Assembly: GCF_947502065.1 (NCBI RefSeq)
Contig: NZ_CANMYE010000003.1
Coordinates: 186,001-250,000 of the forward strand
From: an uncultured Pseudoteredinibacter sp.
GTDB lineage: Bacteria > Pseudomonadota > Gammaproteobacteria > Pseudomonadales > Cellvibrionaceae
Reading direction: 5' to 3'
DNA: 64,000 bases
The notes below the pieces were generated by a model that saw nothing but the letters and a program-made list of their open reading frames with translations, was not told where the DNA came from and did no database searches. The translations under genes were made by a program, and so were the position numbers. Below are positions 7,798 through 14,433 of the stretch, piece by piece (within the stretch, counting starts at the first letter, position 1; the number at the start of each line of letters is the position of its first letter).

Positions 7798-8739
7798 TCA
7801 ACCCTCTTCTACAACGCCTCCACGCGCTATAACCTGGGTGCTAATCCACTTGGCAAGCTCGTTAGGCTCAAATTTCGCCAAAAACTGGTTGGCACCGGAT
7901 TTCTTAACTAATTCTTCATTCAAAACCCCACCCAATGAGCTGTGCAACAGGATCGGGATCTGACTATATCGCTCATCCCCTTTCGCCTTAGTTGCAAAGG
8001 TATAGCCATCCATACCTGGCATTTCGATATCACACACAACGGCATAAATTTCAGAGTTGAGGTTATGGCCCTCAGCAGATTGCTTATTGAGATAATCCAA
8101 AGCATCTTGACCATTAATAGCCTGGACTGAGTCGATGTTCATTTTATCGGCTACACGCTTGATCTGTTTACGCGCTACTGCCGAGTCATCAATGATCAGA
8201 AGCTTGCGCTCATGCGCTTCATGCATCACTTCATCAGGTACGACATCTTCCTCAATTTCCTCATCGACGGGATTGACCTCATCAAGGACTTTCTCTACAT
8301 CCATAATCTCGACAAGCTTCTCGTCTATCTTTGCTACCGCCGTCAAGTAATTGTCCTCACCGACCCCCGCAGGAGCCTTTGACAGGTCGCTCCACTGAAG
8401 AGTCACAATGCGATCCACTGAATAAACCAAGAAGCCCTGAATCGATCGGCTGTATTCGGTAACGATCAAAAAACGATCATCAAAATCTGTAATTTCGCCC
8501 ATCCCAGCGGCTTTAGCTAGATCAATAACTGGGATCGTCTGTCCGCGAATATGGGCACAGCCAGGAACACTATCGTCACTGTTCGGGATGCTGCTTAGTG
8601 ACGGGCAAGGCAAAACCTCTTTTACCTTAAACACATTGATGCCATAAAGCTGATCACCTGTTAGCTTAAACAGCAGTACCTCAATAGTATTACCAACCGC
8701 ACTGATTGCTTCTTTATAAGCCGCATTTGATCTTGTCAT
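7798..8739 (-). CDS. cheV: Chemotaxis coupling/receiver protein CheV
   Basis: CheV couples chemoreceptors to CheA and can be phosphorylated. The 313-residue protein has an N-terminal CheW-like domain (about residues 15-155, with the motif LKVKEVLPCP-type segment FKVKEVLPCPSLSS and HIRGQTIPVIDLA). It also has a C-terminal receiver domain (about 178-305) with the acidic pair IIDDSAVARK and the phospho-acceptor aspartate in VVCDIEMPGMDG. The cheV-cheR pair ahead of flgB, divergent from flgA, is the standard order in Pseudomonas and Vibrio. Confidence 0.96.
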   Translation of the reverse strand: MTRSNAAYKEAISAVGNTIEVLLFKLTGDQLYGINVFKVKEVLPCPSLSSIPNSDDSVPGCAHIRGQTIPVIDLAKAAGMGEITDFDDRFLIVTEYSRSIQGFLVYSVDRIVTLQWSDLSKAPAGVGEDNYLTAVAKIDEKLVEIMDVEKVLDEVNPVDEEIEEDVVPDEVMHEAHERKLLIIDDSAVARKQIKRVADKMNIDSVQAINGQDALDYLNKQSAEGHNLNSEIYAVVCDIEMPGMDGYTFATKAKGDERYSQIPILLHSSLGGVLNEELVKKSGANQFLAKFEPNELAKWISTQVIARGGVVEEG

Positions 8740-8762
8740 TTTTGATTCCTTCGGAAACTGTG

Positions 8763-8778
8763 AACCTGGTACCGGGTT
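8763..8778. promoter_or_regulatory. 16-bp palindrome in the cheV-flgA divergent spacer
   Basis: AACCTGGTACCGGGTT is a palindrome with a single G-T mismatch pair. It sits 24 bp upstream of the cheV start. The symmetry suggests an operator for a dimeric regulator, but the regulator is unknown. Confidence 0.35.
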
Positions 8779-8807
8779 AATTCTCGCCTCTCAGCCGCCT
8801 TAATTTT

Positions 8808-8823
8808 GGGCACACTTATTGCT
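8808..8823 (+). promoter_or_regulatory. Sigma-54-type promoter for flgA
   Basis: The plus strand reads GGGCACA-CTTA-TTGCT, with GG and GC ten bases apart; only the first base differs from the core TGGCA. It lies about 140 bp upstream of flgA in the divergent cheV-flgA spacer. Confidence 0.55.
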
Positions 8824-8964
8824 TTGTATTCAATAAGCCGCCCCAAAAGGGCAAAAGTGTCAATTTTTCAGCGCTTGGCTTTGCGTGGCTGTGATACAGC
8901 GATTAGCAAAGTTAGCGGCGATCAAAAGCAACACTTTAATGTAATTATTCAATAGGGCTTCAAC

Positions 8965-9675
8965 ATGGCACAGAAACTACTGTTTAGATCCGCGCTATTA
9001 TGCGCAGGCCTTTTGTTTTCCTGTGTGAGCGCGGCCCAGTCTGAATACAACACGTTATTGCAGCAGCAAACCAAACTCTATTTGGAGTCCCAATACGCCA
9101 ACCTCTTAGATCAAGGCTATGAGCGGGTTGATGTTCGAGTAAACCAAGTGGATAAGCGCCTGCGTTTAACGCCTTGCTCTGATCCAATTAAGTTTGAACA
9201 AAACAACCCGAGTAAGCTGCGCAATCAGACCAGTGTCAGACTTAGCTGCGCAGCACCAAAGCCTTGGGCAATATTTATAAGTGCACGTATTTCAGCTTAT
9301 GCCAAAATTCTTGTGGCTGCGCAGCCATTGGTCAGAGGGCAAATCATAGAAAAGGCCGATATTTCCTGGCAGAGCCAAAGCGTAAGCCCCAGTCAGACGC
9401 TATTACAAGAAGAACAGTTGATCGGCCAACAAATGAAGCGCTCTGTTCCACAGGGTGAAGCCTTAAGAGAGATTTATGTGACAGCACCCAAAGTCATTCG
9501 TCGCGGGGACAGCTTAATACTTGCAGCACGATTAGGCAGCGCCAGCGTCAGCACCTCAGCCACTGCAATGGCTGATGGTAAGATCGGCCAACATATCCGG
9601 GTTAGAAATAACCGTTCAGAACAAATAGTAAAGGCACGTGTCGTGGCCGCCGGTCGAGTGGAGGTTGTACTATAG
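8965..9675 (+). CDS. flgA: Flagellar P-ring assembly chaperone FlgA
   Basis: FlgA is a periplasmic chaperone for polymerisation of the FlgI P-ring. The 236-residue protein begins with a signal peptide (LLFRSALLCAGLLFSCVSAA, about residues 5-24). The C-terminal half is a SAF-type fold with QPLVRGQIIEKADI and RSVPQGEALREIYV. The end, GQHIRVRNNRSEQIVKARVV, is typical of FlgA. It is divergent from cheV and followed by flgM, the usual arrangement. Confidence 0.95.
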   Translation: MAQKLLFRSALLCAGLLFSCVSAAQSEYNTLLQQQTKLYLESQYANLLDQGYERVDVRVNQVDKRLRLTPCSDPIKFEQNNPSKLRNQTSVRLSCAAPKPWAIFISARISAYAKILVAAQPLVRGQIIEKADISWQSQSVSPSQTLLQEEQLIGQQMKRSVPQGEALREIYVTAPKVIRRGDSLILAARLGSASVSTSATAMADGKIGQHIRVRNNRSEQIVKARVVAAGRVEVVL

Positions 9676-9732
9676 GCTGAATAAGCACTTGGCGATTGCC
9701 AAAATAAAAAGTAAAAAAAGTTAAAAAAACAC

Positions 9733-9759
9733 TAAAGATTACTTTTGAGCAGCCGACAA
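9733..9759 (+). promoter_or_regulatory. Sigma-28 (FliA) promoter for flgM
   Basis: TAAAGATT and GCCGACAA are separated by exactly 11 bases. The sigma-28 consensus is TAAAGTTT-N11-GCCGATAA, so each half differs at one position. It lies about 95 bp upstream of flgM. A late, FliA-dependent promoter for the anti-FliA factor makes a negative feedback loop. Confidence 0.8.
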
Positions 9760-9852
9760 CAAGGGTAAGGAAAACTCTCAGTAGAGCAACTGAGCCCTTT
9801 ATGCAACATCTAAACGAGCGAAAAACACGATACTTATCAGAGGCTTACGATT

Positions 9853-10173
9853 ATGGTCATCAATACCAACAACGGCTTTAACAATGCCAACCAGACCAAT
9901 ACAACACGCGAACGTAACGGCATCGAAAGTAATGCCAAAGCACCCAGCAGCAACGCTAAAGATGGTGCCACAGCCGCCAATATGGGCGACAAAGTTATGT
10001 TGAGCTCCGAAGCTAAATCATTCGGCAAGCTATCTGCTGCAGTTGCACAGGCGCCTGAAGTGGACAGCGAAAAGGTAGCCAATATTAAAAAAGCGATCGC
10101 TGAAGGAAAATTTGAAGTAAACCCAGAGCGCATTGCAGCAAAGATGCTGCAACAAGAAGACTTATTCAGCTAA
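9853..10173 (+). CDS. flgM: Anti-sigma-28 factor FlgM
   Basis: FlgM binds and inhibits FliA (sigma-28) until the hook is complete, when it is secreted. The 106-residue protein has a low-complexity Asn/Thr/Ala-rich N-terminal half, as expected for this intrinsically disordered family. The C-terminal sigma-binding region has VMLSSEAKSFGKL, then VDSEKVANIKKAIAEGKFEV and NPERIAAKML. An AGAGG lies 10 bp before the ATG. flgN follows. Confidence 0.93.
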   Translation: MVINTNNGFNNANQTNTTRERNGIESNAKAPSSNAKDGATAANMGDKVMLSSEAKSFGKLSAAVAQAPEVDSEKVANIKKAIAEGKFEVNPERIAAKMLQQEDLFS

Positions 10174-10287
10174 AGCCAGAATAAGCAGCTCGTGTTTACT
10201 CGTTAAATCTGAGCCGGTCTCGCTCGGCCGGCTAGACATAAAGGACTAGTGCAAGCGGCACAATTTATTGCTCTACAGGAGAGACAG

Positions 10288-10806
10288 ATGTCACAACTAC
10301 AAGCCCAACATGGCCAAGGCCAGAAAAACCGCAGCGCCTCTTCTATGGCAATTGCTGACTTGGTAGATCAGGACCTAACCAGCAGCCTTGCCCTGCTACA
10401 CTTACTTGAGAAAGAACAAGAAGCGCTGCAGGAGCGTGACCACGAATATCTTCGAGAGCTGCTCGAAGAGAAAACGGCTCTGCTTAACACCCTAGACTCA
10501 GGTTCATTGCAACGCGCAGAGATTCTCAAGGAATTACAGCAGCCAAATGATCAGTTCGCGTGGGAAAGTTTAATTGACGCTATGGGGGATGCCGATTTAA
10601 AAGATCACTGGCAATCACTCAAGGACACTATTGCACAATGCCAGCAACTTAATGAAGTCAATGGCAAAATTATCGCTCGTAGCCAGCAGACCGTACGCAG
10701 TTTGATGCAACTAATACGCGGCGAAGACGGCAAGCAAGGTTTATATAATGCCAGTGGCACAACGAATCGCTCCGGCCTTATCAACAACGCCGCTATTCAA
10801 GCCTAA
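10288..10806 (+). CDS. flgN: Flagellar export chaperone FlgN
   Basis: FlgN is the cytosolic chaperone for the hook-filament junction proteins FlgK and FlgL. I chose the ATG at 10288, which has AGGAG 8 bp upstream and gives 172 residues; a GTG at 10249 would add 13 residues and also has an AAAGGA before it. The protein is largely helical, rich in Gln and Leu, with LLHLLEKEQEALQERDHEYL (about residues 37-56) and a C-terminal QTVRSLMQLIRG, both typical of FlgN. It sits downstream of flgM, as usual. Confidence 0.88.
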   Translation: MSQLQAQHGQGQKNRSASSMAIADLVDQDLTSSLALLHLLEKEQEALQERDHEYLRELLEEKTALLNTLDSGSLQRAEILKELQQPNDQFAWESLIDAMGDADLKDHWQSLKDTIAQCQQLNEVNGKIIARSQQTVRSLMQLIRGEDGKQGLYNASGTTNRSGLINNAAIQA

Positions 10807-10852
10807 GCATACTTTATCGCTTCGTTAGCCGTATTTATTCCCCCCTATTCTT

Positions 10853-10876
10853 GGGCCCATTTTACAGGGCCCTTTT
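10853..10876 (+). terminator. Terminator after flgMN
   Basis: Two GGGCCC arms eight bases apart form a GC stem followed by TTTT. It lies 47 bp beyond the flgN stop and ahead of the convergent glycosyltransferase gene. Confidence 0.7.
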
Positions 10877-10949
10877 AAATTTAGCCCCAATGGTTATTTG
10901 CCAGTTAACTCCAATTACCGTTGCTTTTTTGCGCTTTGAAAGACAGAGC

Positions 10950-11609
10950 TTAAAACCAAAGCTTTTCATAATTTATCTTTTCAAGCAAAGCCAAATCCTC
11001 TGGGCGATCAATATCATTCAAGCCGGCTAAAGTGCTATAGCTCACATTATGACTTTGTAATTCAGCCAGGGTCCTCTCAAACAGGTGGCTCTGGCTCCAT
11101 GGCATATCATCGAAGACTACATTCAGTATTGCGGCTTTAGATAAGCCTATTAGGACGTAACCACCATCAAAGGCTGGCCCCAGAACAACATCACTTGATG
11201 ACTCAAGCTTTAAAAAAGCCTCTTCAATATAGTTTGGCTCGATAAATGGGCAATCACTGCCAATAATGACGACGCTACTATTTGACAGCAATCCCTCTGT
11301 TGCCGCCAATTTCATTCGCGCGCCTAAATCACCCCTCCCCTGCGAGGAACAATCAAGCGCTCGCGAGATGCCAAGCTCAGATAAAATCTCTTGCCGATCA
11401 AGCGTCGGGTCAAAGCTTTTGCCAGCCAAACAAAGTTGAGACTGCCACTTCTCAGGCTGATACAGGCGATCTGCACAGAACCTCAATAAATTACTGTGTA
11501 GCGCTTTGCTTTGCTGCACCGTGAGATAAGGCTGCATTCTTGTTTTAACTTTGCCCAATTCTGGCCATTTGGCGAACTGGATAAGCAGTCTACGATTTTG
11601 CTTAGACAC
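10950..11609 (-). CDS. TIGR04282-type glycosyltransferase (DUF2064)
   Basis: This 219-residue protein belongs to a small nucleotidyl/glycosyltransferase-A family that often accompanies TIGR04283 glycosyltransferases and ArsS. It has LLIQFAKWPELGKVKTRM at the N-terminus, matching the family opening. It also has VIIGSDCPFI (the metal-binding region) and VLGPAFDGGYVLIGL, the family signature. It overlaps the preceding glycosyltransferase gene by 8 bp and ends the three-gene unit. The sugar donor and acceptor cannot be read from sequence; arsenosugar synthesis is inferred from context. Confidence 0.85.
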   Translation of the reverse strand: MSKQNRRLLIQFAKWPELGKVKTRMQPYLTVQQSKALHSNLLRFCADRLYQPEKWQSQLCLAGKSFDPTLDRQEILSELGISRALDCSSQGRGDLGARMKLAATEGLLSNSSVVIIGSDCPFIEPNYIEEAFLKLESSSDVVLGPAFDGGYVLIGLSKAAILNVVFDDMPWSQSHLFERTLAELQSHNVSYSTLAGLNDIDRPEDLALLEKINYEKLWF

Positions 11610-12423
11610 TCAAAGAGGCCTCAAATGATTGTTGCTGAATTAGAGATTCTAAAGGCTGGTAACTTGGGGGGGGCTGCGCGTCAAAATTAATACCTGGGTA
11701 ATAACGCTTGGCGAGTGAGTTGGGACTGACACCGCAGCGATACAAAAACCTAAACCACCACATCATGACAATGGTTTTCAGTACACCGTTTTTTTGCCAA
11801 CGACGGCAGGATGTCTCTACTTTATATGATAAACAGACACCACGTGCTTGACGTTTTAATCGATCACACAAGGCCACATCTTCCATCAAAGGGATATCTT
11901 GATATCCGCCAAGAGCCATAAATTGCTTTTTAGAAAGACAAAAGACCTGATCGCCGGTTACATTCGAATTTATCCGAGAACGCCAGTTTATAGACGAGGC
12001 AATCCAATTATAGGGGAACTTTTTAGAGCTAAGGGCTAAAGTGAAATACGACCACTTACCCATTTCGGCAAGCTCTAAAAGCTTATCAAGAGGAGGCGAG
12101 CCGATAAGTTTTGAATCAAGGTGAAGGAACATTAGCAGCTCGCTTTGGGCTAAAGCTGCCCCAGCGTTCATTTGTCTAGCTCGCCCAGGGCTGCCCACAA
12201 TACAGCTATCCCACAAGTTTCGATAACGCCACAATAATGCATGGCTACCATCACTACTACCGCCGTCCACCAAAATTAATTCTGCACCCAACTCTCTTAA
12301 GGCTTGGAAGCCTAGTAAGGCATGGTGGAGATTCTGACTTTCATTATAAATCGGTACTATTACCGACAAATAGGGTTTTACTCTACCCGATATGAAAGGT
12401 TTAGCTGGCCGTTTAGCTGTCAC
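11602..12423 (-). CDS. TIGR04283-type glycosyltransferase, arsenosugar-associated
   Basis: A GT-A fold family 2 glycosyltransferase of 273 residues. It has LSVIVPIYNESQNL (about residues 19-32), ELILVDGGSSDGS, GRARQMNAGAALA and PLMEDVALCDRLKR, the acidic motif before the acceptor site. The metal-binding motif reads LHLDS. The start is a GTG whose last bases overlap the stop of the radical SAM gene (GTGA), so the two are translationally coupled. TIGR04283 proteins are named for their co-occurrence with arsenosugar genes; the exact sugar is not known. Confidence 0.88.
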   Translation of the reverse strand: MTAKRPAKPFISGRVKPYLSVIVPIYNESQNLHHALLGFQALRELGAELILVDGGSSDGSHALLWRYRNLWDSCIVGSPGRARQMNAGAALAQSELLMFLHLDSKLIGSPPLDKLLELAEMGKWSYFTLALSSKKFPYNWIASSINWRSRINSNVTGDQVFCLSKKQFMALGGYQDIPLMEDVALCDRLKRQARGVCLSYKVETSCRRWQKNGVLKTIVMMWWFRFLYRCGVSPNSLAKRYYPGINFDAQPPPSYQPLESLIQQQSFEASLSV

Positions 12424-13400
12424 AACGCACCACTGCAGCTGCTACCTTGGCCTGCGGTACAACCGTAGCAGTGCTCAGCCACCTGGATTGGTTTACCACT
12501 AAAAGACTGCTCAAGTAACTGGCGAATATGCAGACGTTGATCACTGACAATTAAATCATTCGACGATAATGAAGTGGTCATAGGCATCTCTAACATCTGA
12601 TTGAAATCACAATCATACATAAAGCCCTGCCAATCGACGCTCACCAACTGGCGACACATTACAGCGGCGAGATTTTCCGAGCTGAAGTTATCTTTTAACA
12701 ATTGCAGATAATTTTCAAACTCACCCTTTGCATGCAGCACTGCACCAAAGCGACTAATAGGCATATTGGTAATGGTTAAAAGATGGTCAAAACTAATGCC
12801 ATAGTTTTCGGCCAGCTCACGCTTATAGTCGGCTTCCAGGCTTTCTTGCGGTGGTGGTAAAAACGCACCACCTGGGTTATAGACAAGGTTTAAGACTAAG
12901 CCTGAGCCAGTGCCATATCCCAGTTTATTGAGCTTCTGCAGTGCCTCTATGGATTCTTCGAATACACCTTTCCCTCGCTGGGCGTCAACATTTTGCTCGC
13001 TATAGCAAGGCAAAGAGGCACAGACTTCCACTTCATTATCGGCGAGAAATTGTGCTAAATCTTCATACCCAGGCTCCTGCAAAATGGTTAGATTACAGCG
13101 ATCAATAACCTTAACACCCAAGGCCTTAGCTTCGATTACTAGTCGCTTGAACTCAGGATTCATTTCTGGAGCACCGCCGGTTAGATCTAGGCACTCAATA
13201 TCACCGCGCTCAAGCAATTTAATGACGATATCAATAGTGTCACTGTCCATTAATTCGGTACGCTTAGGCCCAGCATTAACGTGACAATGGGTGCAACTTA
13301 AATTACATAAATAGCCCAAATTAAGCTGAAGTATGCTCAATCGACCACGCTTTAAGCTTGGAAAATCACTGGGGAATAACAAATCACGGGAATCTTTCAA
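12420..13400 (-). CDS. arsS: Radical SAM protein ArsS-like (arsenosugar biosynthesis)
   Basis: A 326-residue radical SAM/Cys-rich protein of the ArsS family (TIGR04167). ArsS forms the carbon-arsenic bond between methylated arsenic and a deoxyadenosyl group. The cluster motif CNLSCTHCH (about residues 32-40) binds the 4Fe-4S cluster, followed by LDLTGGAPEMNP, the glycine-rich SAM motif. The Cys-rich C-terminus has MYDCDFNQML and HCYGCTAGQGSSC. It starts with TTG, with GAGG 6 bp upstream, and has no nearby ATG. No arsM gene is adjacent. Confidence 0.88.
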   Translation of the reverse strand: MKDSRDLLFPSDFPSLKRGRLSILQLNLGYLCNLSCTHCHVNAGPKRTELMDSDTIDIVIKLLERGDIECLDLTGGAPEMNPEFKRLVIEAKALGVKVIDRCNLTILQEPGYEDLAQFLADNEVEVCASLPCYSEQNVDAQRGKGVFEESIEALQKLNKLGYGTGSGLVLNLVYNPGGAFLPPPQESLEADYKRELAENYGISFDHLLTITNMPISRFGAVLHAKGEFENYLQLLKDNFSSENLAAVMCRQLVSVDWQGFMYDCDFNQMLEMPMTTSLSSNDLIVSDQRLHIRQLLEQSFSGKPIQVAEHCYGCTAGQGSSCSGAL

Positions 13401-13528
13401 GGCAAGCCTCTTATTAATCGATAGTCATTTTTATGGCTATTAGCACATTAAAGATATGCTTTTATAAAGGGTAAGTTCGCTTAAGGTAAGGAAGTGTACT
13501 CCAGCTGAGTTGGAATTCCTCACAGAGA

Positions 13529-13557
13529 TTTCAAAATTACGATGCTATTGATAGAAT
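13529..13557 (+). promoter_or_regulatory. Possible sigma-70 promoter for tRNA-Arg
   Basis: TTTCAA and TAGAAT are separated by 17 bases, and the -10 box ends 10 bp before the tRNA. The -35 match is weak; position relative to the tRNA is the main support. Confidence 0.4.
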
Positions 13558-13567
13558 AGCCAACTTC

Positions 13568-13642
13568 GCCCCCGTAGTTAAATGGATATAATAGGGTCCT
13601 CCTAAGACTTAGTTGTTGGTTCGATTCCAGCCGGGGGCGCCA
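13568..13642 (+). tRNA. tRNA-Arg (anticodon CCU)
   Basis: A 75-nt cloverleaf can be drawn. The acceptor stem is GCCCCCG/CGGGGGC with discriminator G and an encoded CCA. The D-arm contains AGTTAAATGGAT, the anticodon loop is CTCCTAA giving anticodon CCU, and the T-loop contains GGTTCGATTCC. It reads AGG codons. It is followed 43 bp later by rsmE on the same strand. No integrated element is seen at its 3' end. Confidence 0.95.
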
Positions 13643-13685
13643 TTTTTCGGCCCAACACATCAATATTTACAGCTATTTTAGCCAA

Positions 13686-14408
13686 ATGAACCTTGCCCTT
13701 TTCCAAAACGAGAATATTTTATCGCAATCCGATGAGCGCATCAGGGTTTGTCTAAAAAATCGCCAACACGAGCATATTGTCAAAATTCAAAAGTTAGGGC
13801 CAGGGCGAGAAATTCAGATCGGCTTACTCAATGGCAATATGGGTCGTGGCCTGATTGTGGAACAGGATCAAGACAGCACAACGATTGAAGTGTCTCTATC
13901 CAGCGAACCACCCGCTGCCAATCCTATAAAGTTGATTCTAGCCTTACCTCGTCCACTCATGTTAAAGCGGGTACTGCAAAGTGCGGTAAGCATGGGGGTT
14001 AAGGAAATTCATCTAATTCACAGCAATAAGGTTGAAAAAAGCTACTGGCAATCACCGCAAATTAGTGATGAAGAAATATTTCAGCAAGCCCTATTGGGCT
14101 TAGAGCAAGGTGTCGATACGGTATTGCCCAAGATCAGCAAGCACCTACGTTTTCGACCTTTTGTGGAAGATCAATTACCTGAGTTAATTGAAAACCATAA
14201 AGCCTATGTTGCCCACCCCAGCGCCAATGCAAAGTCAGCCAAAGCCTGCCAGCAGGATTGCTATTTAGCTGTCGGCCCTGAAGGAGGCTTTACGGATTAC
14301 GAAGTAGAAAAGTTTGAACAAGCGGGTATGCAGACCTTGTCGCTAGGCCCTAGAATCTTGCGAGTTGAAACGGCGGTTCCGGTATTACTAGCCAAGCTGG
14401 CGAACTGA
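13686..14408 (+). CDS. rsmE: 16S rRNA (uracil1498-N3)-methyltransferase RsmE
   Basis: RsmE methylates N3 of U1498 in 16S rRNA using SAM. The 240-residue length fits. It has an N-terminal PUA-like region and a C-terminal SPOUT domain. Family motifs are KLILALPRPLMLKRVLQSAV (about residues 80-99), AVGPEGGFTDYEVEKF (about 196-211) and LGPRILRVETA, the trefoil-knot SAM site. It converges on the GGDEF/EAL gene with a 25-bp gap. Confidence 0.96.
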   Translation: MNLALFQNENILSQSDERIRVCLKNRQHEHIVKIQKLGPGREIQIGLLNGNMGRGLIVEQDQDSTTIEVSLSSEPPAANPIKLILALPRPLMLKRVLQSAVSMGVKEIHLIHSNKVEKSYWQSPQISDEEIFQQALLGLEQGVDTVLPKISKHLRFRPFVEDQLPELIENHKAYVAHPSANAKSAKACQQDCYLAVGPEGGFTDYEVEKFEQAGMQTLSLGPRILRVETAVPVLLAKLAN

Positions 14409-14433
14409 ATAAGCGCTATAACATGAATACTAA

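Noticed and set aside
8740..8964. Sigma-54 or sigma-28 promoter for cheV
   Set aside because: No minus-strand match with correct spacing was found in the spacer; only the palindrome and the flgA site stand out.
13568..13642. tRNA-Arg as an integration site
   Set aside because: No integrase, direct repeat of the tRNA 3' end or atypical gene block beside it.
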